Position numbers and translations under genes: made by a program | Shown: one piece after another, positions 1-8,018 of the stretch | Layout: the number at the start of each line of letters is the position of its first letter | Numbering within the stretch: the first letter of the stretch is position 1 | The notes under the pieces: generated by a model | Database searches by the model: none | Told to the model about the DNA's origin: nothing | The model's input: only the letters and a program-made list of their open reading frames with translations | Assembly: GCA_024226735.1 (NCBI GenBank) | Contig: JAAELL010000461.1 | Span: forward strand, 1-63,389 | Length of the DNA stretch: 63,389 nt | Direction of reading: 5' to 3' | Source: a bacterium | GTDB lineage: Bacteria; Planctomycetota; UBA1135; GCA-002686595

Positions 1-115
1 CGTCCTGGCAAGGCGCGTTTCCGACGCGTAGCCGCTGGTTCCTCGGAGGAAATGCAACGCAGCCAGGGCGGATTCGGTCGGTTTCGAGCGGGTCATGAGT
101 TTCACCACGGGCTGC
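1..115 (-). mobile_element. MITE-like element, partial (cut by the window edge)
   Basis: Reading the minus strand, this stretch begins with the end GCAGCCCGTGGTGAAAC (plus 99-115), directly next to a TA at 116-117. Its inner part (1-70) is about 80% identical to positions 63276-63346 at the other end of the window, sharing blocks such as CTCCGAG, TACGCGTCGG and CGCGCCTTGCCAG. It has no coding capacity. A short non-coding unit, TA at the outer end and a relative elsewhere suggest a miniature inverted-repeat element, but the partner end lies outside the window and cannot be checked. Confidence 0.55.
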
Positions 116-116
116 T

Positions 117-142
117 AGGGGGGCTGGGGCCCCAGCCCCCCT
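117..142 (-). terminator. Perfect 26-bp palindrome at the 3' end of greA
   Basis: Two 13-nt arms meet without a spacer (AGGGGGGCTGGGG then its complement), so the transcript would fold into a very stable GC hairpin with a GGCC tip. It overlaps the TAG stop codon (143-141) of the greA fusion on the minus strand. No U-run follows, so strict factor-independent termination is uncertain. Confidence 0.5.
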
Positions 143-2324
143 ACGAGATGGGTTCGGCGGATATCTCCAGGACCTGGACCGCCAGCTCGCCCGAGGGGAG
201 CTTGAGCACCACTTCGTCCCCGGCCTGCTTGCCGAGGAGGCCGGCGGCCAGGGGCGCGCGGTAGGAGACGATCTGGGTGCCGTTCCACTCGTCGCCATCC
301 CAGGGGCCCAGGATGACGATTTCGATCTCGCTGCCCGAGTCCTCGCGGTAGCGGACGCGGGAGCCGGGGCAAGCGGTGGCCTCGGGCAGGGTCGCGTTCT
401 CGATCAGGTCGGCGCTGCGCAGCTCCTCCTCGATCGCCATCGCGCGCGAGGTGAGGTTGCGCTGCTCCTCGATCGCCGCTTCCCACTCGGAGTTCTCCGA
501 GAGATCGCCGAACGACGCGGCGCGGCCGATGGCCTCTTCGTTCTCAGGGATCTTCGTCTCGCGCAGCTCGCGCAGCTCGTTCGAGCGCTTGGTCAGGCCC
601 AGCTTCGTCGTCCAGATCGTCTCGCCGACCCAGAACGGAGCCGTGTCGCCGGTGAAGAAGTCGCGGTCCTTCTCGAGGGCGATGTCGGTGATCACGTGGT
701 CGATCTCGGGGTCGGCGCCCTGGGCGATCGTCATCGTGATCGTGCGCAGCGCGGCCAGGTCCGCGTCGGCGAGCAGGAGCTTCAGCAGCGGCGTCTCGCC
801 CTTGGTCAGAAGGTCCGTCAGCCGCGCGCAGACCCGCGTCAGCTGCGGGTTGCCGCGCCGCATCCGGAAGAGGTGTTGGGCGAGGCTGATCAGCGCCTGG
901 GCGCGGATCACCGGCGTGTGGAAGTCCTCGGGGAACTTCTTGCCTTCGAAGAGAGCCGCGAGCGTCACGAGCAAGAGCGGCGAGCGCAGCGGGCGCGCGA
1001 GCAGTCCGTGGTAGAGCGTTCGCAGGTCTTCGTGGCGTTTGGCGGCCTTGTACTTGTCGACGAGCGGACGCACCTGCCCGGGCGCGGCGTGCTGCATGTG
1101 CGGAAGCACTTCCTCGAGCCAGCCCTCGCCGAACAGTTCGGGCAGGACCTCGACGCTGCGCTCCTGGTCCTTGACGTTCGGCAGGGCCTGGAAGAGCTTC
1201 CAGAGCTCCGACGGCGTCGACGGATCGGGCGGCGGCTCGGCACCCAGGACCTCGCGCAGGACCGTCAGCAGGCCGTCGGGCGATTCCCCCCGGCGCTCGC
1301 GCAGGAACAGCCACGCGGCGACGCGCTCCTCGAGCCGGTCGCTCTCGACGGCGGCAGCGGATTCGAGCACCTCGACGCCGACTTCGGCCAGCTTCTCGTC
1401 GACCGACTTGCCGATGAACAAGTCGCGCACCTTCGAGTGCACCTCGGCGACGCTGCTGGCCTGGGTGAGCTGCTTGCGCAGGGCCTCGGTCGGATCCTTC
1501 GCGGTCAACAGCAGGGTCACGACCGACTTCTGCGGGGAGCCCGAGACCTCGAACCACTCCGAGGTCTCCGCGAGCTTGCGCGCCTTGCGCCACCACGCGG
1601 ACCACGCGCTGCCCTCGATTCCGATCCCCATCATCGCCAGACGGATCGCCGCGGTGGTCGCCTTGCCCTTGCCGGTCTGGACGACGCGGCGTAGAACCTC
1701 CAGCGGTTCCTTCTTGGCGCGCTTGCGCAGTCCCTCCGGGTCGCGGAAGTACTGAGCCTTCAAGTCGGTCTCGGCGAGCGGCTCGAAGATCTCGATCGCC
1801 GCGGACATCGGGAAGCGGTCGCCGCGTCCCGAAGCGAACTTCACCTCGACCTCCATTGCACCGGGATCGAGCGCGAGGACTTCGCCCGCTCCCCAACCGC
1901 CGGGGTGGTAGACGACCGAGCCCACCTGCATCGCGTACAGCTTCGCGAAGGCGCGCCACGGACCGCGCAAATCCGCGGAGCCTTCCTGGAGCCCCGTCAA
2001 CTCGGCGTACGGCTCGAACCAGGTCTCGTCCGCCCACGCTTCGCGCGCGAGGCGCATGAGGTCGGCGGTCAGCTCGGCGGGATTTCCGCCCGCGATGAGC
2101 ACGCCGCCGATGACCTGCGCGGCCTCGGCCTTGCGGCCCAGCTCCTCGAGCGCGGAGACGTGCTCCTTCGCGAGCGCGACGCAGCGCGCGATGCGCTTCT
2201 TTTCGCCGGCGAGCTGGAGGGCGACGAGCAGATCGTCGATCGGTTCCTCGGAGACGAAGCGCTCCTTCCAAGCATCGTCGAATTCTTGCCAGTGATCCTT
2301 GGAGACGAGGAGAGAAAGGCTCAT
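141..2324 (-). CDS. greA: Transcription elongation factor GreA with a ~575-residue N-terminal extension
   Basis: The last ~150 residues are a complete GreA/GreB: a coiled-coil with the acidic tip motif GDLSENSEWEAA (GreA consensus GDLKENAEY) and then the FKBP-like C-domain. Gre factors rescue backtracked RNA polymerase by stimulating transcript cleavage. The protein is 727 residues against ~158 for normal GreA. Around residues 130-200 is a small beta-rich segment with VGSVVYHPGGWGAGEV, reminiscent of CarD-like RNAP-interacting folds; the rest is helical and unrecognised. From memory, Chlamydiae encode a similar ~700-residue GreA. The ATG at 2324 lacks a Shine-Dalgarno sequence. The gene is transcribed toward the window edge and ends in the palindrome at 117-142. 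Confidence 0.88.
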   Translation of the reverse strand: MSLSLLVSKDHWQEFDDAWKERFVSEEPIDDLLVALQLAGEKKRIARCVALAKEHVSALEELGRKAEAAQVIGGVLIAGGNPAELTADLMRLAREAWADETWFEPYAELTGLQEGSADLRGPWRAFAKLYAMQVGSVVYHPGGWGAGEVLALDPGAMEVEVKFASGRGDRFPMSAAIEIFEPLAETDLKAQYFRDPEGLRKRAKKEPLEVLRRVVQTGKGKATTAAIRLAMMGIGIEGSAWSAWWRKARKLAETSEWFEVSGSPQKSVVTLLLTAKDPTEALRKQLTQASSVAEVHSKVRDLFIGKSVDEKLAEVGVEVLESAAAVESDRLEERVAAWLFLRERRGESPDGLLTVLREVLGAEPPPDPSTPSELWKLFQALPNVKDQERSVEVLPELFGEGWLEEVLPHMQHAAPGQVRPLVDKYKAAKRHEDLRTLYHGLLARPLRSPLLLVTLAALFEGKKFPEDFHTPVIRAQALISLAQHLFRMRRGNPQLTRVCARLTDLLTKGETPLLKLLLADADLAALRTITMTIAQGADPEIDHVITDIALEKDRDFFTGDTAPFWVGETIWTTKLGLTKRSNELRELRETKIPENEEAIGRAASFGDLSENSEWEAAIEEQRNLTSRAMAIEEELRSADLIENATLPEATACPGSRVRYREDSGSEIEIVILGPWDGDEWNGTQIVSYRAPLAAGLLGKQAGDEVVLKLPSGELAVQVLEISAEPIS

Positions 2325-2388
2325 GACGAATCGACCGCAACCGCTGGAGGGATCGTGGGCGAGGAGCGCGGAATCTCCCCGGCACGGG

Positions 2389-2421
2389 CACGCCTCCGTG
2401 GGAAGAGCCCACGGAGGCGTG
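2389..2421 (-). terminator. Hairpin between the secreted protein gene and greA
   Basis: A perfect 14-bp stem (CACGCCTCCGTGGG / complement) has a 5-nt loop AAGAG. It lies 84 nt downstream of the stop codon of the minus-strand gene 2505-4046 and could terminate it. On the same strand a TATACA hexamer (2425-2430) lies just upstream of the stem, so it may instead sit in the 5' leader of greA. No U-run follows. Confidence 0.45.
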
Positions 2422-2504
2422 TCATGTATAGGATGCCCGCGCGCGAGGCGACTTTCCAGTCTCCTGCCGCCTCTAGGGCGTTTCCTTGCCCTGCGCCGTC
2501 GAGG

Positions 2505-4046
2505 TCACGGGGTGAATTGGATCACGACCACGTCCGTGAAGTTCGAGGTCTGGCCGTCCCGGTACCAAGCCTGAAAGCGCCAGCGCTCCCCGGGGATCAC
2601 GGCCTGGACGGGGTTAACCGGAATCGCGTTGACGTCGATCCGCGTCGAGAAGCACGGTCCTTGCCCAACACTGTCCTGGTAACGTCCGATGTTCGGCCCG
2701 AGACAGATGAAACCCGCCGAGCCGGGGGGCATGAAGATACCCCCGTTCCGGCTGGCCAGGAAGTACCCGAACTGGTCCACCGGGAGTTGGCCCGCGAGCA
2801 GGGTGACGTCGTTGTGGCCGATCGAGGTGCTGCCGCAGGCGCGGGCTTCGCCCGGCAGGCCGGTCGAATTGGGCGTGGTCGGGCACGGCGTCGGGGACGG
2901 GCCGCCGATGGGGGCGCACTCGAGCGCGACGAGGTTGTCGAGGCCGAACCCCTCGCCGCCCGAGCCAGGAATGAGGCTCATCGCCGTGAAGACCACCCGT
3001 TCCATTGGATCGGGCGAGACGACGCCGAGGAACTGGCCCGCGTCGTCGCTGGAGATCGGGCACTCGATCACGACCGCATTGCCCTTGAAGAAGGTGAGTT
3101 GCACCCCCTCTAGGCCCAATCCGTGGGTGATCTCGGCGCCGAAGGCCCGCACCGGTCGGTCGAAGCGGATCTCGATGCGCGTCTGCGGCACCCCGTCCTC
3201 GGCGTGGTTGACGTAGCACGAGGCGTAGTTCGTGCCGTTGTTGTCCATCGTCTGGAAGGGCGGCACGTCGATCAGGTTCTCGAACAGCTGCCCCTGGAAG
3301 CTCTGGATCGAGCCGATGTTCAGGGCGACCGGGGCGCCGCTGAACGGCGTGTCGGCGTTGAAGCCGGCGAAGCTCTCGGTCCCGCCGGGTGTCGTGTTCG
3401 TCGCACCCGCCGCCGCGGCCCATTGGGGACGCTGGTCGAAGCACTGGGCCTCGGTCACGACCGCCAGATCGTCGAGCCCGAACGTCTCGCCGACGAGGCC
3501 CGGCACCAGGCTCATCGAGCGCAGGCGGGCGCCGCGGAAGGAGTCGTCGGAGGCGTAGCCGACGAACTGCGCGAGGCTGTCCGAGGCGATCGCGCAAATC
3601 GCGATCGGCGCCGTCTGGTTCGAATCGAGGATCAGGAGCTCGACGCCCTCCTGGCCCAGCCCGCCGGAGATGTCGCACCCGAAGGCCTTCACGGGCTGGC
3701 GGAAGGTGAGCTGGATTTGGGTGTTCGTGTCGTCGTTGACGTAGCAGGCCGCGTGCGGCGTGCCGTCGTGCTCGACCGACTGGAAGGGCGGAACGTCGAC
3801 GAAGTTGCGCACGTTCAGGCCGTTCACGGCCTGGATGGCGCCCATCCGGATCGGGACCGGGCCCGCCTCGAAGCTGATGTCGGACTGGAAGTCCCCGAAG
3901 CTCTCGGAGATCGTCGCGACGCCGGCGACGTCGGTCCAGGCGCCGCGCTCATCGAAGCACTGGGCGGACAGGGGCGCCGCGAGGGGAAGGGACAAGAGCA
4001 GCGGGGCTCCGAGCAGAGATCCGCATCGTGTCGAGAAGGGTTTCAT
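2505..4046 (-). CDS. Secreted protein: two tandem ~165-residue repeats plus the PNSTG C-terminal module
   Basis: The start at 4046 gives a signal peptide (MKPFSTRCGSLLGAPLLL… ending LSAQ). Two tandem repeats follow, both opening CFD-R--W and sharing ESF--F, DVPPFQ, ACYVN/SCYVN, PV(K/R)AFG, GLG-EGV, AQF-G and FGLD-L. They resemble beta-sandwich domains of exported bacterial proteins, but I assign no function. The final ~125 residues form a module with PNSTG, QFGYFL, ICLGPNIGRY and PGERWRFQ--YRD that recurs in the proteins at 41423-42439 and 61294-63189. The longer upstream reading frame is rejected because only this start gives an export signal. The gene is divergent from the one at 4476. Confidence 0.75.
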   Translation of the reverse strand: MKPFSTRCGSLLGAPLLLSLPLAAPLSAQCFDERGAWTDVAGVATISESFGDFQSDISFEAGPVPIRMGAIQAVNGLNVRNFVDVPPFQSVEHDGTPHAACYVNDDTNTQIQLTFRQPVKAFGCDISGGLGQEGVELLILDSNQTAPIAICAIASDSLAQFVGYASDDSFRGARLRSMSLVPGLVGETFGLDDLAVVTEAQCFDQRPQWAAAAGATNTTPGGTESFAGFNADTPFSGAPVALNIGSIQSFQGQLFENLIDVPPFQTMDNNGTNYASCYVNHAEDGVPQTRIEIRFDRPVRAFGAEITHGLGLEGVQLTFFKGNAVVIECPISSDDAGQFLGVVSPDPMERVVFTAMSLIPGSGGEGFGLDNLVALECAPIGGPSPTPCPTTPNSTGLPGEARACGSTSIGHNDVTLLAGQLPVDQFGYFLASRNGGIFMPPGSAGFICLGPNIGRYQDSVGQGPCFSTRIDVNAIPVNPVQAVIPGERWRFQAWYRDGQTSNFTDVVVIQFTP

Positions 4047-4475
4047 GCCGTGAACTCGTCTTTTGGTTCGAGGAGGTCGTTGGCTCGGAACCCTCGGTCC
4101 ATTCGCATCCTGAAACGGGCCGTGCACCCTCGCAAGCGGGCAGGTGGCGCGCCGGAGCGGTCGACCTGAGGGACGCGGCCGTGGCGCGACCGCCGATCGC
4201 TGCCCAGGGCTCAGCCTCGGGTCCGCCTAATCCCCTGGCGGCCCAACCACCTGCGCTAGCGGCGTTGAAAAGGCTCGAATCACTGTCCACACCCGGCTTC
4301 GCGCGCTCGTCCGCCTGCAATTTTCTTGTTGCTCGACCGGTTTTCGAGTCCCTCCCGCACGCAGCCCGATCTGGGACGAGCGCGCTCCGTGACCCGCAAC
4401 CGGCAAGGGGCTACGCTATCGAGTCGGACCTGGATCAGCGCTCCGCGCGAGCTCCCTGACGAACCCGAGATCCGC
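4047..4475. other. Divergent intergenic region
   Basis: This is 429 bp between the divergently transcribed genes at 4046 (minus) and 4476 (plus). An AT-richer patch lies at 4317-4350 (AATTTTCTTGTTG … GGTTTTCG). No gene, RNA or convincing paired promoter boxes are seen; by position it should hold both promoters. Confidence 0.4.
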
Positions 4476-6725
4476 ATGATCCCGACCTTCCTGCAGACCG
4501 TCGCCCTCGTGGGCGCCACCGTCCACCCCATGACGCCGGGCGCCGAGCCCGCGCCGGCCACGATCCTCGTCTCGGATGGACGCATCCAGGCGATCGGGGT
4601 CGACGTCGAGATCCCGGAGGACGCCGAGGTGCTCGAGCTCGAGGGCTTGCACATCGTCCCGGGTCTGATCGACGCGGCGATCAACCACGACCTCGAGCAC
4701 GATCCGCTCTACATATCGGCCGGGGTGACGCTCGTCCGCGACACCGGCAACCGCCTCGCCATCCTCGAGCAGCGGGTGCCGGAGGCGCGCGACCACATGC
4801 CGGGCCCCGACCTGCTCGTCGCCGGACAACCGCTGGCGGGGGACATGGGCGCGACGACGGACTCGGTCGTTCTGCGCAGCGGCCGCGACGTGCAGGGCGT
4901 GCTCGGGAGGCTGTTCGCCGAGCTCCAAACGAGGGAGCTCGACCTCGACTACCTCTCGATCCTCGAGGGCCTGCCGCCGGATGCCTGGCGCGCGCTGATC
5001 CCGTTCGCGCACGAGCGCGGCAAGCAGGTGTGGGGACCGCTGCCAAAGCTGATCACGCTGAAGGAGGCGACCAACGTCGGGCAGGACGGGATGCTCGGCC
5101 TCCAGCGACTCCTGCCTCCGAACAAGCGCTGGCACCAGGTCGAGGCCAAGGACCTGGCGCCGCAGATCGCGCTCCTGACCGCGAAGCCGATGCACGTCAC
5201 GCCGCACGTGCAGGTCTTCGGCCGCATCCTCACCGACTACTCCGGGGAGCCCGAGGGGTTGTCCTGGATGGGGCCGCACTACCGCGTCGCGTGGAGCGCC
5301 GACCGCAGGCAGTGGAGCCAGGCAGTCGTCGGCGAAGTGCGCGCGGCGACGGAGAAGGCGATCGACCTGCAGCGCGGCGCCTTGAAGGAGCTGTGGCTCG
5401 CGGGCGTGTCGCTGGTTCCCGGCAGCGCTGCGCCGAACTCGTGGCTCGTGCCGGGCACCGCTCTGCTCGACGAGCTCGACCAGTGGGTGCGCGCCGGCAT
5501 CCCGCCCGTCGAGGTGCTGCGGTTCGCCACGGCGAAGAGCGCGGCCGTCCTGGGCGTCGACGCTGACCGCGGCACCCTGGAAGTCGACAAGATCGCCGAC
5601 CTCGTCGTGCTGGGCGCGGACCCGCGCCAGTCCCTCGGCGGGTTCCGCGATCCCGAGATCGTCGTCCTGCGCGGGCGCGTGCTCGAGCGCGAGGAGCTCG
5701 CCGCGCTGCGCGACGGCCTCGCCAAGCGACAGGCGGCGGTGCTCGCCGAGCTCAGCAAACCGATCGAGGTGTCTCCGCCCAAGGTGCCCGAGGGGCGCGT
5801 CGTGCTCGACGGGCGCGCGGACACGAGCGCCTACGGGCAGCTCATCTCCACCGAGCGTTTCGCCGTCGTCGAGATGAAGGACGGGCGCACGGCGTACTGC
5901 ACGCACTTGGTCACGCCCGAGACCGCATCGGAAACGGGGCGCAACCTGAACCTCGTGATGGTGTTCTCCGGCAACCAGCTCGACGGGTTCGACCTGTCGA
6001 TCCAACCGCTGGAGAACGCGACGAAGGCGGCTCGAGCGGTAGAGTCCGGCGCCGAGGGAGAAGCGGCCCCCCAGGAAGAGGGCCAACCGCAAGAAGAGGG
6101 CCAACCGCAAGAAGAGGGCCAACCGCAAGAAGAGGGCCAAACCGACGCACAGGGCGAACCCGCGGACGATGCGAGCGATCAGGACCCGGGCGTGATCGTC
6201 GCTCCCGAGCCCAAGGAGCCCGACCCCGAGGACATCGACTTCCGCACCGCGGTGTACACCGCGCAGGGTGCGCGCGTCGGCGCGAGTGCGCGCATGAGCA
6301 TCCAGCGCCGGCTCAACGGCTTCCCGGTCGGCAACAAGACGGCCGACGATCCGGTCAACGTCGTCGACATCTCCAACGTGCTCGTCGCACTGATCACCGC
6401 ACATCATTTTCCCGAGGGTGTCTCGTTCGCTCTGTCGTTCGAGGGGGAAGCGCTCGAGCCATACGTCGACCGCTGGAACCTCGTGGTCAAGCCGAGCGAT
6501 CACCAGCTCCAGCTGCGCACGAGCCGCGGCTGGATGAGCTTCGCGATCGACGCGAACGGCGCGCCGCTCGCCGGCGTGCGCAAGGCCGGCAACGCGGAGC
6601 TGCACGTGGCCATCTCCGAGGTGCGCACGTTCGGTGGCGCTGGGCATCCGCCGAAGGCCGAGCGCGTCTTCGTGCAGCCCGCCTCGGCCGAGGTCGGCGC
6701 AGGCGGGCAGACCGAGGACGAGTGA
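4476..6725 (+). CDS. Amidohydrolase-fold protein lacking the metal ligands (likely pseudoenzyme)
   Basis: The N-terminus (VGATVHPMT, ATILVSDGRIQAIG, VPGLIDAAIN, ISAGVTLVRDTGN) and the later FATAKSAAVLGVDADRGTLEVDKIADLVVL follow imidazolonepropionase-like amidohydrolases closely. The metal-binding HxH that normally follows PGLID is AxN here (residues 68-70). The expected histidine strands read KQVWGPLPK and GMLGLQ, and the usual GTDA aspartate region reads VPGSAAPNSW. All canonical metal ligands therefore appear lost. Residues ~430-749 are an added C-terminal part with a Glu/Gln-rich linker encoded by an 18-nt tandem repeat. No signal peptide is evident. The ATG at 4476 is chosen because homology starts there. 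A dus gene follows 45 bp downstream. Confidence 0.7.
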   Translation: MIPTFLQTVALVGATVHPMTPGAEPAPATILVSDGRIQAIGVDVEIPEDAEVLELEGLHIVPGLIDAAINHDLEHDPLYISAGVTLVRDTGNRLAILEQRVPEARDHMPGPDLLVAGQPLAGDMGATTDSVVLRSGRDVQGVLGRLFAELQTRELDLDYLSILEGLPPDAWRALIPFAHERGKQVWGPLPKLITLKEATNVGQDGMLGLQRLLPPNKRWHQVEAKDLAPQIALLTAKPMHVTPHVQVFGRILTDYSGEPEGLSWMGPHYRVAWSADRRQWSQAVVGEVRAATEKAIDLQRGALKELWLAGVSLVPGSAAPNSWLVPGTALLDELDQWVRAGIPPVEVLRFATAKSAAVLGVDADRGTLEVDKIADLVVLGADPRQSLGGFRDPEIVVLRGRVLEREELAALRDGLAKRQAAVLAELSKPIEVSPPKVPEGRVVLDGRADTSAYGQLISTERFAVVEMKDGRTAYCTHLVTPETASETGRNLNLVMVFSGNQLDGFDLSIQPLENATKAARAVESGAEGEAAPQEEGQPQEEGQPQEEGQPQEEGQTDAQGEPADDASDQDPGVIVAPEPKEPDPEDIDFRTAVYTAQGARVGASARMSIQRRLNGFPVGNKTADDPVNVVDISNVLVALITAHHFPEGVSFALSFEGEALEPYVDRWNLVVKPSDHQLQLRTSRGWMSFAIDANGAPLAGVRKAGNAELHVAISEVRTFGGAGHPPKAERVFVQPASAEVGAGGQTEDE
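6075..6141 (+). repeat. 18-bp coding tandem repeat (EEGQPQ)
   Basis: The unit GAAGAGGGCCAACCGCAA occurs 3 times exactly (6075-6128), followed by a partial fourth copy. It encodes EEGQPQ in the linker of the amidohydrolase-like protein. The copies are identical, which points to recent slippage. Confidence 0.85.
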
Positions 6726-6770
6726 GCGTTGACCTTCGGGGCCGGAGGGCGCTGCGCCAGTGCGCAGAAC

Positions 6771-7940
6771 ATGGACGTGTCGCCGGCGGCGGAGCGGGAG
6801 TTCGCGCCCCTCGCGCTCGGGCCGCTGCGCGTGTGGCCGCCGGTCGTGCTCGCCCCGATGGCGGGCGTGACCAATCTCGCCTTCCGTAGCCTGTGCCGCG
6901 AGTACGGCGCGGGGCTGTACGTGTCCGAGATGATCACGGCGCGCGGCTACCTGATGGGCAACCGCTTGACGACGCTTCTCGCCAGCTCGGACCCGAGCGA
7001 AAAGCCGCGCTCGGTCCAGGTGTACGGGGCCGACCCCGTCGACCTCGGCGAGATGATCAAGCTCTTGGTCGCCGAAGGCGTCGATCACATCGACATCAAT
7101 TTCGGCTGCCCCGTGCCGAAGGTCACGCGCTCCGGCGGCGGCAGCGCGATCCCCGCCAAGCCGCGGCTCGTCGCGCGCCTGGTCGCGGCGATGGTCAAGA
7201 GCGCGGGCGCCGTGCCCGTCACGGTCAAGATGCGCAAGGGCATCGACGAGGACCTCTTGACCTACCTGGGCGCCGGCAAGGCGGCGCAGGAGGAGGGCGC
7301 GGCGGCCGTCGGCCTGCACGCGCGCACCGCGGCCCAGCTGTACGCGGGGGACGCGGACTGGAGGGCCATCGCTCGCCTCAAGCAGCACCTGTCGGTGCCC
7401 GTGCTCGGCAACGGCGACATCTGGGAGTCTTGGGATGCTCTGCGCATGATGCGCGAGACCGGGTGCGACGCGGTGATCGTCGGGCGCGGCTGCCTCGGGC
7501 GGCCGTGGCTGTTCCGCGAGCTCGCCCAGGTCTTCGCCGGCGACGAGCCCGATCCGCCGCCGCGACTGGGGGCGATCACCGAGATCATGATCGACCACGC
7601 GCGGCGCCTGATGGCGCTGTTCGGGGACGACATGGGGCTGCGCCAGATGCGCAAGTGGACGGGCTGGTACACGAAGGGCTTCCACGGCTCAGCGGCTGTG
7701 CGCGGCGAGCTGATGCGCTTCGAGTCGCTCGACGAGCTACGGACGCTGATGGAGCGGCTCGATCCCGACGAGGAGTTTCCGATTCGCGCCCTGCGTGCCC
7801 ACCGCGCCAAGGGCAGCAAGACCCAACGCGTCAAGCTGCCCGAGGGCTTCCTCGACGATCCCGACGACGACACGCCGCCCAAGGGACCGCGCACCTTGGA
7901 GGAGATCGAGAGTTGGGAGCGGGCGCTCTCCGGCGGTTGA
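6771..7940 (+). CDS. dus: tRNA-dihydrouridine synthase (Dus family)
   Basis: This enzyme reduces uridine to dihydrouridine in tRNA using FMN and NADPH. Near the start is VVLAPMAGVTNLAFR, the Dus TIM-barrel opening; then INFGCPVPKVTRSGGGSA with the catalytic Cys, VTVKMRKG, HARTAAQLYAG, and GNGDI…GRGCLGRPWLF for phosphate binding. The length (389 residues) is slightly above DusB because of a C-terminal tail rich in Asp/Pro. The ATG at 6771 is preferred over an upstream TTG at 6729 because conserved sequence begins shortly after it. The gene is co-directional with the amidohydrolase-like gene. Confidence 0.93.
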   Translation: MDVSPAAEREFAPLALGPLRVWPPVVLAPMAGVTNLAFRSLCREYGAGLYVSEMITARGYLMGNRLTTLLASSDPSEKPRSVQVYGADPVDLGEMIKLLVAEGVDHIDINFGCPVPKVTRSGGGSAIPAKPRLVARLVAAMVKSAGAVPVTVKMRKGIDEDLLTYLGAGKAAQEEGAAAVGLHARTAAQLYAGDADWRAIARLKQHLSVPVLGNGDIWESWDALRMMRETGCDAVIVGRGCLGRPWLFRELAQVFAGDEPDPPPRLGAITEIMIDHARRLMALFGDDMGLRQMRKWTGWYTKGFHGSAAVRGELMRFESLDELRTLMERLDPDEEFPIRALRAHRAKGSKTQRVKLPEGFLDDPDDDTPPKGPRTLEEIESWERALSGG

Positions 7941-8018
7941 TGCGGCGAATCGACGTCGAGAGACGAGCTCGCCTCGGCTTTCCCTTGGGCCTTTCCTTCG
8001 GTACGGCGCGCCTGTGAA

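Noticed and set aside
4416..7685. A 1089-codon open frame on the minus strand
   Set aside because: It lies opposite the amidohydrolase-like and dus genes, is rich in Arg/His/Ala as expected for the antisense of GC-rich genes, and has no domain.
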